From Ophiocordyceps camponoti-saundersi (nom. inval.) (taxonomy: Eukaryota; Ascomycota; Sordariomycetes; Hypocreales; Ophiocordycipitaceae), in assembly GCA_003339415.1 (NCBI GenBank), contig PDHQ01000142.1, positions 23,327-87,326 on the forward strand: a stretch of DNA of 64,000 bases, in the 5' to 3' direction. The notes under the pieces were generated by a model. It ran no database searches and was not told where the DNA came from. It was given only the letters and a program-made list of their open reading frames with translations. Made by a program: the position numbers and the translations under genes. Shown piece after piece: positions 21,510-35,107 of this stretch (position 1 is its first letter; each line of letters begins with the position of its first letter).

Positions 21510-22543
21510 ATGTATTTCGCCGCCGCCACGGCTGTTCTCTTGCTTGCAGCCTACAACACGCGAGCGGCCATCTCACAGGTTCAACTGGGCAGCGACAATG
21601 GAGGCAAATGCATCTCCAAGAGCAGGGCGAATCCCATCTCGTCTCAATGGCCGGCTCGAGTGACGGGCAACCTAAACGGCACGACCATCATCGTGCCCAT
21701 CCCCTTCGAGCTGGCGAGGAAAGTGATACCCTCGGAATACGAGATCCTCAGCAGGGCCTATCAATCTTTACTGCCTAGCCTGCCTAGGGACAGGTATCCG
21801 ATGATGGTCAGCGCCCTTTACGATCATGATGTTATGCTCAAGGATGCGAACCTATCGCTGGCCGACTTTAGTGTGAGTTTTTTTTCCTTCTTCTTCTTCT
21901 TCTTCTTTGTTTCTGTGGTGAAGCTCGGATCGGAAGACGTGATGGATGGGGGGAAAGATTTGACTGATATATGTATGTCCAGCGCGCCGCTTTCGAATTC
22001 CCCTTTGTCGATCGCTTGCACGATGGATACTCTTCCTTTCGCTGGACGGGTACCATGTTGATCACCGCAGGCAGCGAGGCCATCAAAGGCTCCGAGGGTT
22101 ACGGAATCAGGGTTCACCCAGCCACGTTCGACCCCGAATGCGACGCCTACAAAGGACAGGGCAAAGGTCTCACCACGTTCGCGGCCAAGGCTTCCAAAGG
22201 CGAGAGGTTCCTGTCTCTCTCTTCGCGGCCGGATTACGACTACGTGCCCTATCCGCTCGACTTCATCCGCAACATCACGAACCAGCCTGCGTTTGCGACG
22301 TCGGATCATCAATGCGACAACTACATCCGCCTGTTCAACACGTCGCTCAGCGAGGCGCCTTTCAAGCCGACGCCTGTACGGGCCGATGTCAGCGCCAGGT
22401 TGGATCCGCTGGCTTCGGGGGGCGGGGAGCATAGATGGTATGATGTTTACGGTTGGAGGCTCAGTACGGCTTTTGTCGAGCCGCCTCTTCCGGTGGCTTG
22501 CGAGTCGCTCAAGGGTTACTCTGGAACGGGACCTGGAGACTGA
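21510..22543 (+). CDS. Secreted protein, possibly acetoacetate-decarboxylase-like fold
   Basis: Two exons, 21510-21872 and 21983-22543, with a 110-nt intron (GTGAGT, branch near ACTGAT 21963-21968, end GTCCAG) in phase 0, giving 307 residues. A signal peptide (MYFAAATAVLLLAAYNTRAA) is followed by V-P-I-P-F-E-L-A-R-K-V-I-P, which recalls the strand that opens acetoacetate-decarboxylase-like domains. The sequence F-P-F-V-D-R-L-H-D-G-Y-S-S-F follows the intron. The fold suggestion is from memory of family shape and no catalytic lysine is assigned. Three N-x-T/S sites near the C-terminus are compatible with secretion. It closes the secreted-protein-rich block. Confidence 0.8.
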
Positions 22544-24077
22544 ATGGGTTTTGATCTTTCTTTTCTTGCTGTTTTGATGTTGGAGAAGAAGAAGCGAGAA
22601 GCGAGAAGCAGCGTAGCGTTCGAGGTCAAAGGAGGTGAGGAGGGAAATATGATGAGATATGACATTTTGGGGGGGGAGGGATTCGTCACGATTTTGACGG
22701 CCTACATAGCTCTGACCCGTATCCGTTGACACTGAAGGGTAATCTTTTGTTTCTGTATGTATGTATGCACATATGTATGTGTATTTTGTGAGTTAGTATG
22801 CTAATGTGTATGAATATGATGCTGGCAAAAGGTTCGAGGCATATCTAAACATTTGAGCACACACGCACAGAGGTATGTACACACTCGCACGCACGCACGC
22901 AAATGCACACGCGCGTGAGCGGCGCAAGACATGGACATGTTAGTGTTTAGTAAACCCAGCTTGACATGAGGTTTTTTTTTTTTTTTTGGTAAAGATAGCA
23001 AAGCGAAGCCAAGAGCAGGCGAGTCAAAACCTTGTTATGACAAAAAAGAAACAGGTCTGATGCTAATGATGACCAGAAGCGGATTCATGTGAGAGAGAGA
23101 GAGAGACGGAAGCATGAGTCTGTACATACATACATCCAGTGGGTGTCCGTGTATGTAGATAGCCGTAGGGCCGTAGGGACTAGGAGCCAGGTGGTAGTCT
23201 CCGCTGGCTCTCTCGCCTCTACCCAAGACAAGGCCGGATGCGGCGGCGTAACAGCAAGGCGTATGGTGATGTGAGTGGCGGATGTGCGCAAGACAAGACA
23301 AATCAACTTACCCTATAGTCCAGCCCGTCCTCTTGGAGTGGGAATTTTTATTTGACAAACGGGGAGAGTCTGTGACTCGGGCCAACCACAGATGGTGAAA
23401 GCATCACCCCGCCTTTTCTCCATCTCACGACTTTTTTTTTTTTGGTTACGGCGTCGAATCGAAAGCCATCATCCCATATCTCTGATCTGAGCCGAGGGGG
23501 GTGGAGAGAAGGGACCCGCTAAAGAGACAGCAACACTAAGGAGAAGAAGAGGAAGAAGAACAAACAGCAAGAAACAGAAACAGAAACAGAAACAACAAAG
23601 ATCAAGATCAAGATCGAGTAAAACAAAAAAAAAAAGTCGGTGCGGGCCCTCCCTTGCCTTGACTCTTTACTCTCACCTCTTCCTCTCTCTCTCTCTCTCT
23701 GTCGCTTTCTCTCTCTCTCTCTCCACATCAGTTCATACCACCTGACCAACCTACCATTTATATTGTGTGTATGTAAGTACATACATACAGCCGAATCGCA
23801 TGCCCATTATAGTCGGCTCAGCAGCGTCTGAGCCGCAAAAGCCGTCGTCTCCGTCACCACCGTCGCCGCGCTCGCCGTCGAGTTGGATAAGGAGGAGGAA
23901 GAGGAAGAAGAAGAAGAAGAAGAGGAAAAAGGAGAACGAGACGGAGAAGAAGAGGACCAAGAGCTGTAGGAAGCGGCGGTTAGGTCCTGTCTTTGCCGCT
24001 TTCGTTCGCCGCTTGCTACTAGAAAGTCGTCAAACTCTTTCTGTCTCTCCCTTCTCTCTCTCTCCTCTTCTCTGTCC

Positions 24078-24114
<37 letters not shown>

Positions 24115-24411
24115 TCCCTCCCTCTCTCATATAGGGCGCGGACCGCTTCCGAACAAGAGGGTCTCTGCAAACACGCGCTACGCATCATATCCTGCCGCAC
24201 ATACCTTACCTTCTACCAATCCGTCGTCGTCGTCAATCCCGCAGTTACCGCTACACCCTACTTTGGAAACCCCCCTCCCCCCCCACGCCTCCTCCACCCT
24301 CCTCTCCTCTCTCTCTCCCGCCGGTCCCGGCCCGAGTCGTCATTCTTTTTCCTTCAATCACACCCCCCCCACCACACACACCCCCCCTCTTTTCCCCTTC
24401 TTCCCGACCAA
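22544..24411. other. 1.9-kb spacer and long leader of the kinase gene
   Basis: The first half has TATG and CACGCACG microsatellites and T runs. The second half (about 23500-24411) is strongly purine/pyrimidine-asymmetric, with AAGAAG- and CTCTCT-rich tracts, as expected for a long promoter and 5' UTR of a fungal PKA gene. The kinase frame stays open upstream to 23767 but the sequence there is low-complexity translation, not protein-like. Confidence 0.6.
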
Positions 24412-26151
<1,740 letters not shown>

Positions 26152-26390
26152 AGGCCATTGGACGACGGATGGAGGGAAAGGAAGGGAGGAGGAGAATTGG
26201 GCCGGGAGGGGGGGTTTTTGGACATGGGAAGGGGGGGGGGGGGGGGGGGGGGCGGGGAAGGGGGGGGGCGGGGGGGGGGGCCTCAACGCAGGAAATCCCC
26301 AGCGACGCTCCTTTTAAAGAGGGGTTTGTTTCTGTCTTGCCCCNNNNNNNNNNTTTTGTTGTTTTGTGTGGGGGGGGGGGGGGGGGGGGT

Positions 26391-26458
<68 letters not shown>

Positions 26459-27084
26459 TGGACGGTACACTGTGATGGCGGCGGCGGCGGCTTCAACCTA
26501 GGAAATCCACAGCGACGTTCCTTTTAAGTAGTTGTTTGTTTCTTTCTTGTCCCTTTTTTTTTATTCTCCATCGTTGTCTTTGTTCCTCTTCCTCTTCTCC
26601 TTCTTCTTCTTCTCTTGTCTTTTTTCTTATTCTAAAACTAGGTATTGTTTTCGACTACAGTGAAATACAGAACAGTGCCGTAGGGGCTCACCTACATACA
26701 GTTGTATCTCAGACAGACCAGACAGACATGCAGAGAGACGGACGGAGAGCGAGAGATAGCGAGAGACAGAGCGAGAGAGAGTGAGCTAATAAAGGCAAGG
26801 CTGCAGGCGGGCTTGGCTTGGCTGAGACGCTGACAACTAACTACCTGCAGGACGAGACGCTGACACTTCTCCGTTACTACCTACCGACTGACCTGCAGGC
26901 TCAGCACGTTGTAAGAGCCGAGAAGAGGAGGCGGTAAGAGGCACAAAAAAAATAGAAGAGGCTGGATCGAGGGTCTTTTTTTTCCCCCCCTCCCTCCTTG
27001 TAACCTCCTTCTGTCCTTTTCGCCAGTCTCTCGTCCTCTCTTTATCCCGTACATACATACACACTTGGTCTTGATTCATACATA
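26152..27084. other. Spacer with poly-G tracts and assembly gap
   Basis: Contains interrupted G tracts (26231-26280 and 26369-26457), a 10-N gap and two imperfect copies of the same 63-bp segment. The rest is GA/CT-rich 3' and 5' flanking DNA of the kinase and transporter genes. Confidence 0.7.
26344..26353. other. Assembly gap, 10 N
   Basis: Ten Ns between a G-rich tract plus segment 26281-26343 and a second G tract followed by the similar segment 26491-26553. The two segments match at 52 of 63 positions. Confidence 0.98.
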
Positions 27085-28532
27085 ATGGACGACTACATGT
27101 TTCGGCATTACGTGGGCGAGTGTCGGGTGGTGGAGGAGACGACGAGCTATCTCGAGCTGCTAAATTATTCGGTCAGTTTTGTTTCCTTTGTCTCTCTCTC
27201 TCTCTCTCTGTGTGTGTGTGGCGATATTTGGGGGCTGACGGGGATGGAAAATTGGGAGGGGATGACTTTAGGATCCTTCGTTTAATTCGTGCGAGGAGCA
27301 TTTGCTTACGAGTGATGAGTTTGAAAACTTTTTGCGACGTCGAGTTCGTTCTTCTTCTCCTTCTTCGCTGTTTTGCTTGGAGATGGAGAGGGAGAGGAAG
27401 AGATAATGCAGATGGTGGGATAATGAGAGAGGAGAAAGAGACACAGGCTGAGAGTCAGGTTCTTTTTTTCCTTTTCTTTCTTCGAATAGGGAGCTTTCGA
27501 GCCGGTCAAGTTACGCGATGGGGTGAAGCTGCTGAGCGGCATCCGACTGGTGTGAGCCTTGTTCCCCCTTCCCCTCCCCCTTTCTCCCAAGGAATTTTCA
27601 CCGGATGATCTTGAAGCAAGGAAGGAAAAAAAAAAGAAGAAGAACTGACTTCTGTGTCTATAACACGTGAGGAAAAAAAAAGGGTACAGAAAAACGCAAA
27701 GGACAAGGACACGTTCGCGCCTAGAGTCATCTCCTTGCCGAAAGAGGCGTACGAGAAGATGGTGAGGCTACTTCGGTTGCCGTTTCGAGGGATCGAGACG
27801 TCTGCTGTTGTTGGACCGTTTTTTTGGAGTTCGTTTGATCAGGAGGAGGAGGATGGTGGTCATCTTCGTGAGGACATTTCCCCCTTTCCCCCCCTTTTCC
27901 CCCTTTTCCCGTCTCTCTCTCTCTTCTGTGACCCCCCTTGGATGAGAAGGAAAGGGTGTGGCTCTCAAGAGGAGAGAAAAGCTAAAGACAGTCGACGATT
28001 AGAAATCATCCATCGAAAATCCGACGTCCGCAAAAAAGGAAAGACACGCGGATGGGAGATCCTCCTCTCCCACAGCTTCAGCACCAACCTGACGACGGGC
28101 TTCGTAAAGGGGACCTCAAGCTCGGACGTCACCTCTGCACTCCAGCACGTGAAATCCTGCTGCGGCCAACACGCGGCGGCAACGGGCCACGCGCTCTTGC
28201 TACCGACCATCATGCTATCGCTCGACCTGTCGCCTGCCAACGATCAGAAGCAGAGGGATGCTAGGGATTGGTTGCGCCATCTGGAGAATGCGGTGAGTCT
28301 GAGGGATGAGGTCGAGCCGCATGAGAGGTATGCGCCGGACGGGCTGTTGGAGATTGATGGGCTTAGTCGCGATCTTGTCGAGTGTCATGGTCATGTTATG
28401 TGGAAGAGGCCGCAGGCTTATCGGGCTCTTGTTAAGGAGATGGAGGTGGCGATGGGGAGGTTTCGGGAGGGGTTGGTTAAAGGGGGGAGTGGTTGTCGTC
28501 GTCGTTGTCGTGACCGTGGCCGTCGTCGTGGC

Positions 28533-28567
<35 letters not shown>

Positions 28568-29435
28568 CTGTGGTGGTGGTGATGGTGATGGTGATGGTGG
28601 TGATGATGACGAAGATGATGATGGTGATGATGTTGTTGTCGAGGAGCAGAGGATCAAGGATCTTCTCCGCATGCACGCAAGCATCATGGCAAGACTCGAA
28701 TTCTACCGCGTCAAACTCACCGGTCTAGAAAACTACGTCCACATCACACTGGCACGACTCAAGGTCCAGCGCGAAGCCGTACGTGTTTCCCCCCCCCTTC
28801 CCCCCCTTTCCTTTTCCATCTACACCCCCTTTTTAAATCCTCAGGAAAATGAAGCTGACGATATGACACGGGAAAAAAACATGCGGGGAAAAAAAAAAAA
28901 GCTCTACAACATCATGTCCCAGCGAGAAGCAAGACTCAACCTCGAAATCGCCGGCGAGCAAAGACGAATCGCCCACGCCAGCAAACGAGACAGCACAGCC
29001 ATGAAGACAATCTCCCTCATGGGCGCCCTCTTCCTTCCAGGGACCTACCTAGCATCCGTCTTTTCCACCTCGTTTTTCGACTTTAAGCCGAGTGCGTTGT
29101 TCTCCTTCTTCCCCCTTATCTTCATCTTCATCTTCAACCCCCTCCTTTCCTACATCTCTACCAACTAACAAAGACGATTAAAAAAAAAAGCAGCTTCTTC
29201 TCGTGTAGCATCAGACCTATGGATCTACTTCATCGTCACCATCCCCCTTACAGCTGCCATCGTCGGCTCCTGGTGGTGGTGGGATAAACGTCGAGAGGAG
29301 CAGTTCGCTCGTGATGATGCGGATCTGGAGAAGAACATTGATAAGATGGAGAGGGATATCATGTTTCATCTGAGGAAGAGGACGATGAGTAAGGCTCATA
29401 CTTGGAACTCTGTCAGTGCGCAGCCTAGGCCGTAG
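27085..29435 (+). CDS. CorA-like divalent-metal transporter
   Basis: Proposed exons are 27085-27171, 27490-27549, 27690-27867, 27970-28778, 28902-29091 and 29209-29435, 516 residues in a consistent frame. The last four are firmer than the first two, where the donor at 27550 or 27552 is unclear. Soluble landmarks of fungal CorA-like proteins are V-V-G-P-F-F-W, R-K-S-D-V-R-K-K-G-K-T-R-G-W-E, and the coiled-coil Y-N-I-M-S-Q-R-E-A-R-L-N. Two C-terminal membrane segments follow: M-G-A-L-F-L-P-G-T-Y-L-A-S and W-I-Y-F-I-V-T-I-P-L-T-A-A. The classic G-M-N motif is absent, as is common in these fungal members. An 11-His run and an acidic stretch lie in exon 4. A role in Mg2+ or Zn2+ transport is inferred from the family. 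Confidence 0.85.
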
Positions 29436-29661
29436 CTTCGGACGGATCTTGCTGTGCTGTCTACCGTCACCATCTAGCATCTACACACCATCAACATCGC
29501 CATCTACATACACATCATCTTCGACCCTTGTTATACAGAGACAGAAAGAAAGAACTGACCGCCCCCGTCTATTGTATGCACTTGCAGTCGCCGTAATCAT
29601 ATCCTAGACGCCAGCCGGTTTACAGAACAGACACGGCCAAGTAGACGCTCATGCCTCTCTC

Positions 29662-31775
29662 TCAAAGACGAATCCGGCCTTCTCCCGCTCCTCTCGCTCC
29701 TCCCGCTCCTCCTCCTCCTCCTCCTCCTCCAAACCATCTCCGAAAGTCCACATCTCCCCTTCCATCCGTCGGAAACAGCTCCCCATCCTCTCCCATCCAC
29801 TTGGTGTTCTTGATACCCTGTCCAATCTCCTGCAGCCACCGCGGCGTCTCCATCGTATCAATCGTATTCTTCATTCGGTGCCCGAGAATCTGCAGTATAT
29901 TATCGTCCTCCGGCTCCGTGGTCGAAAACTGCCCGCGCGGAGGCAACCTCGGCCTGGGTGAAGTAACGACCGGACGCAACGACGAGTCCCTTGCGGCCGG
30001 AACAGACACGGCCGGCCTGTTGCCCGCCACGGCAGAGAGCCCCGTCGCCGTGTCTTGGCGCCGGCGGAATGCCGCGTCTCCGTCCGCATCCTGCTCCAGC
30101 AGTCGTTGACCCTCGCGCCGGCCGTAGCTCGTCGGATTGTCATCGTCCCTCTCTTCGTCCCCGTCGTCGTTGACCATGCCAATGCCGAACAAGAGCCGCT
30201 TGACTCTTCCGTAGAGCCCGAACAGCGTGGCCAGGACCGGGAAAAGGAGGATGATAGGAAACAGATCGTCGAACCAGCGGCCCGGCGCCGTAGACTCAAT
30301 CTGCTCACCCAGGAAGCGATAAAACGTCGTCTTCTGATACACCTCGGGCGTGAGAAAGGTCACGTAATTGTATGAGAGAGGGATGCAGAGCTTGGCCACC
30401 TGCGACGAGTACCAAAATGCCGATTCGTACGCCGTGTTCCGCTTCACCAGAGCACGACCGCGCCACGCCTTGACCTCCGTTACCGACACCAGCGCGGCCG
30501 CACACATGTAGCAAATGTATAGACAGGATATCGTCTGGCCCGCGAACCCGACTTGCGCCTTGCCGCCCACCCAATGGTGGATCACGCTGAGACGGATGAT
30601 GGATAGCTTCGGAAATGCGAACCTGATCAGCTCCGACCAAAGGATGCAGATGGAAGCGACCGCTAGTAGTCCGCCCAGGGCTAGGTGCATGCAGGGTGCC
30701 ACTTGGTAGTGGTAGAGGTATCGCGTGTAGGGCGTGAGGATGCTCGACGCTCCGCTGCCAAAGTCGAGGCTCTGTGTAGCCGCCGAGTTTAATATCGCTT
30801 GAGTTTCCGTCGCCTCGCGCTTCAGACAAGTCCACTCGTCCACGTATCGGCTTCTCGCGTGACGCGCGCGCGTGAATCTTCTCGTCAGGTCGGCAAGATA
30901 CTTTTGCGTGATGACGACGGGAACCGAGCTGTGGGGGTTTCTCTCATCAACCATCGCCGGTGTTCGGTTGGGCGTGAGGCTGGCCAGCTCTTCTATCCAG
31001 TCTTGGAATTCCACGCAGCTCCCGACCTTGCGCCGCCGCACCTCAAGAACCTCCTCCTCAACCTCTTCGAGCACGACGAGCGAATCTTCCATCTGCTCGT
31101 GCACCTTGACAGCCCGACCCTGAAGCCGTCGCAAGTTCCCACTGATGCTGGCGCCACGGATCAGACGCCTTGGTATAGACACGAGTCCGTGACCCATGAG
31201 GTAAATGGCAAAGACCAGACCCCAACAGTACGACGCGGCCATTACGAATGCCTTGAGTGATGCGAAGTCGAGACTGTAGACGACTGCGGTGTAGACAAAT
31301 CCGGCAAGCCCGGCAAGGGCAAAGACGGCGTAGAACTGGGCATTCTGTCGCAACGAGTATCTGAGCTTGTCGTCGGGATCACGGTAGCCGGCGTCGGAGT
31401 ACTCGGCAAGGATGGGAAGAATGAACCTGAGCTCCTATTAGAGAATGGAAAGACGACCTCTCGGAGAGGACAGTACCAAGTCAGGGCAAACGTCAGCCAA
31501 TATGTGATCCTCCACGATACCAAGATGGCCCGTTGAGGAAGCCATATGCCCCTTGTTGCCTCGTCATCGGTTGCTGCGCTCGAGGCGAGGTCTACAGGGA
31601 CGAGAATGACGGCAATGGACGGAAGCCAGAGAGCGAAGAAGATGGGGACGAGATAGAAGGCTGGCGTCGTGCGAAGAGGAAGGTAGTGACGCAGTATCAG
31701 CAGCACGCCGAGCGAGATGACGAGCAGCGCCAGGAGGCAGAAGACGGTCGATCCGGCGCTGGAGGCGTGCGGCAT
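29662..31775 (-). CDS. LMBR1-like multi-pass membrane protein
   Basis: Two exons, 31775-31477 and 31426-29662, with a 50-nt intron that restores the conserved L-T-W-F-I-L-P-I-L segment, 687 residues. Hydrophobic helices are spread over the first 150 and the middle-to-late part (about nine in all), split by a coiled-coil cytoplasmic region (E-E-V-E-E-E-V-L-E-V). The layout matches the LMBR1/LMBD2 family. The C-terminal 150 residues are hydrophilic and end in a run of eight glycines. LMBD-type proteins act at the plasma membrane or lysosome/vacuole in signalling or trafficking; no specific fungal role can be read from the sequence. Confidence 0.9.
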
Positions 31776-32220
31776 GGTGAGGAGTAGACGACCGAGGCCA
31801 TGAGATACTGATTATGTCGGGGGCAGAAGAGAAGAGAAGACCGATGAAGTATGAGTCCGGGCCCTGAGTCCGGTCGTTCCAGGGTCAAGGCTTAAATACC
31901 TACCTAGCTAGGGGGTTTGTTAACGATTTGTGAGGAGCGGCCACATGTGACGCAACTCGTTGAGGAATGGGAGGAATGGATGCCACACTGTTGGCCCATA
32001 CATATGTACATCATGCATGTGCTTATATAAGAAGCTGCTATTCGCACAGCCCACTCAACACGGGCGCGTCTCTGTACCTCCGGATAGGTACCTACCACGC
32101 GCGTGCGTGAATGCCCGTATTAAGGTCGGTAGATTATCATCGTAGTATGTATGTAATCACAATTTCGAGCTTCCCCTCCAAATTCGCCAACTTCAACCTC
32201 TTCCACGCTGCATCGGCATC
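31776..32220. promoter_or_regulatory. Divergent promoter, LMBR1-like gene and HAT1
   Basis: 445 bp between two divergently transcribed start codons. It contains TACCTACCTAGCTAGG around 31897-31912 and a pyrimidine-rich leader just before HAT1. No factor site is identified with confidence. Confidence 0.55.
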
Positions 32221-33809
32221 ATGGCTTCGCTGTCCGAGAACGAAGACTGTCAGTGTCTCCCCTTTAAGCAACCCTCGCTGAATCATGGCGCTAACTCGTC
32301 GAGACAGGGCTCACGAGCTCCAACGATGCCATCTCCATCTCTCTCGTGTCGCCCACGGCAAATGGCCTCCGCCAGGTCGCCAAGTTTCATCCCAAATTCA
32401 CCTACTCGATATTTGGCGAGGACGAGAAAATCTTTGGCTACGAAGGCCTCAAAATAAGTCTTCGATTCCGTGCCAACGACATGCGACCTCATCTGCAAGT
32501 TCACCACGATAAGAAGCTCAAGCCTCTAGCCGGCCAGAGAGAGCCTGTCGATGTGACCGCCGTCTTTCGCGACGGAAACCATCTGCCACAGGGTCATTTC
32601 CCCCTTCTTCATCCACTATGCGCGTCATCTCGAGCCTTATTTACTGACTCGAATCCAGTCGCCTTCGCCAAAGCGTCCGACTTCGAAGCTGGCTCCAAGC
32701 AGCTTCCTGACGACTGGACGCCCCCGGGCACTCTGCACGCCACTGTCGATGCCGCAGACGGTCAATACGAAGTCTGGAAGGGCAGCTTGGCCGATCTCTC
32801 CGTCCAGCAGCTCAACAACCGCATCCAGATCCTCGTCCCTCTCCTCATTGAAGGGGGCACCTACATTGGACAGTCTGCTGACCCGGACAACGCCGAGCCT
32901 GATCTCTCCGATGCAGATCGTTGGACTGTTTTTCTCCTTTACAAGAAAGAAAAACTCCCAGACAATGACTCCAAGATGTCTTACGTCTTTGTCGGCTTCG
33001 CAACCGTCTATCGCTTCTTCTACTTCCAGCCTCCCGAGCCGGCAGCATCTCACCCAAACGACTGGGAATTACCCAAGGAGCAGATTAACCTAGCTGATCT
33101 GCCGTGCCGAACGAGGATCTCGCACTTTGTTATTTTACCGCCCTTCCAAGCCAAGGGCAACGGCAACCGCCTGTACAAGACAATCTTCGAGTACTACCAT
33201 CAGCACCCGCAGACGCACGAGCTCACCGTGGAGAACCCGAGTGAGGCTTTCGACGATCTCCGAGACATCTGCGACCTAGCCTTCCTCCGCACCTTGCCCG
33301 AGTTCGAAGCGCTCAGTCTAGACGCCTCGGCCAAGGTGCCCGAGTCTGGCCTCATGCCGCCTCTAGTCGTTGGCAACGACAAGCTCGAAAGCATACGGAA
33401 AAGGGCCAAGATTGCCCCGCGCCAATTTTCGCGAGTCCTGGAAATGCATCTCATGTCGAAGCTGCCGGTCTCGGTGCGGCCGACTTTGGACCTCGACGCG
33501 GAAATCCCGTCGCCCACCGAGGGAGACAAGCATCTCGAGAAAATCTGGCAGCTATTTGTCAAGCAGAGACTCTATCATCACAATCGAGATGCGCTGTCGC
33601 AAATCGAGCTGCGGGAGCGTATCGACAAACTGCGTGAGACCTTGGCCAGCGTCGAGCTGGATTACGCCCGCGTGACGGCGGCTTATGAGCGGGCCATGAA
33701 GCACTCAAAGGCGCAGCCGCAACTACAGTCCAACGGAAAGCGTAAGCTTGACGAGCTGGAGGCGGAAACTGACGCAGTCAACAAAAAGGCGAGAGTCGAG
33801 AGCACATGA
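32221..33809 (+). CDS. HAT1: Histone acetyltransferase type B catalytic subunit
   Basis: Three exons, 32221-32248, 32308-32592 and 32659-33809, 487 residues. Intron 1 (GTCAGT, branch GCTAAC) joins to make E-D-W-L-T-S-S. Intron 2 (32593-32658) is 66 nt, has no in-frame stop, and carries a strong ACTGAC branch point and TCCAG end; removing it gives the family-like P-Q-V-A-F-A-K. The acetyl-CoA site is visible as H-F-V-I-L-P-P-F-Q-A-K-G-N-G-N-R-L-Y. Hat1 acetylates newly made histone H4 at K5 and K12 with its Hat2 partner, in cytoplasm and nucleus (family knowledge). The C-terminus has a basic, nuclear-localisation-like end (K-R-K-L and K-K-A-R). Confidence 0.95.
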
Positions 33810-34088
33810 GTGTGACGAGGACCATCACTTTGATTTTGGTAAAACGGATCAATTGCGTATTTAGGCAAATATTGGCCTATGCGGGCGTTGAGGCTCTCTA
33901 TGACAAGGGCTCTCTACGACAAGGGCCGCGCAGGCAGATGCCTACTGTGTCTATACCACCAAACCTTCTAGAGCAAGGACAAAAAAAAATGAAAACCATC
34001 TCGTCGTGTACAGACGGAGAGACGATGGGGTATCGAACGTGACCCGTATTGCACTTGACCGGATGAGTGAGTTGTTGCGGGCGACCAC

Positions 34089-35107
34089 TCAATCTTTCAG
34101 GGGGGGTCTGGTCCCGTTGACCCCCTGGACGCCTTTGCCAAGCTGGCTGGCGACACATGTGGTTTCCCGTATGGCACGAGAGACGGCGCCTCGAACACCG
34201 CCTTCCTCGAGGACGAGAAGCCCGCCGATTGTGCAGCCACCGGGCGTGGAGACCTTTTCCCTAAGTACAGTCGGGTGCTCTCCGGCCTGGATGAGGCCGG
34301 TGGTGCCGCGCATAGCCTGCGTGGCCATTCGCTGCGCGTCGACGCGGGTGAGTCCCATGGCGACAGCGCCGTCGACGGCGGCCTCGAGCATCAGGGAGAA
34401 CATGGCAGGCGCGGATCCGACCAGAGCGGTGGTGACGTCCATGGCGCTGTCGGGTAGATGGATGACGTCGCCGACGCGTTTGAAGATCCAGGTGACGAGA
34501 GTCTTGTCTTTTGGGGGGAGCGGAGGGTCGCTGATGCCTATCACGGTCATGGACTCGCGGATCAGGGCGGCGGTGTTGCACATGGCACGAACGAAGATGG
34601 TGCTTTCGTCGGGCACATGAATGCTATCATCTTGCAGCGCTCTTCTCAAATGCTGGACGGAGATGCCGGCGCAGATACTGATGATGAGTTTCCCCCGTAG
34701 CGCATCCCTCAAGCCGGGCTCGCCCAGCACCTTATCGACCATGTAGGGCTTGCAGGCGAGGAGGATGACGTCCGCCTGCTCCGCGGCCTTGACGTTGTCG
34801 TTCCGCACCACGCTCACGACTGAAGAGTGTGCTTTCAGTGCGGCGGCTACTCTTTCGGCGCTCTGGGCGCTGCGGACGCAGGCGATAAAGCGAGATGGTA
34901 GGACTTGTGGTAGCTCCTCTGCGGGACTCGAATCGCCTGATGGCGAGGGTGTCGGTAGCGGCTTGGGCTCGTGGAGGGATGTGAGGACGCCGTTTAGGAT
35001 GGCTATGCCCATTGTTCCTGTGATGCGTGAGTATGGCGGAGATTCAATTCTTGTCTCTCTCACGTACCGCAGCCCAAGACGGCCATTGTGAGGTTGGACG
35101 AGGCCAT
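34089..35107 (-). CDS. Pyrroline-5-carboxylate reductase
   Basis: Two exons, 35107-35068 and 35017-34089, joined by a 50-nt intron that splits the dinucleotide-binding loop to give G-C-G-T-M-G-I-A-I-L, 322 residues. The N-terminal Rossmann fold is followed by the C-terminal P5CR signature (about residues 265-300: G-L-I-Q-A-G-E-H-P-x-x-L-R-E-K-V-S-T-P-G-G-C-T-I). The enzyme reduces pyrroline-5-carboxylate to proline with NAD(P)H, the last step of proline synthesis. Length and residues are normal. The gene is divergent from CTK3 across a 735-bp spacer and convergent with HAT1. Confidence 0.96.

Noticed and set aside
26281..26553. True segmental duplication flanking the gap
   Set aside because: Copies lie right beside low-quality G tracts and differ by substitutions biased toward G/C in one copy; a read-error duplicate is simpler.
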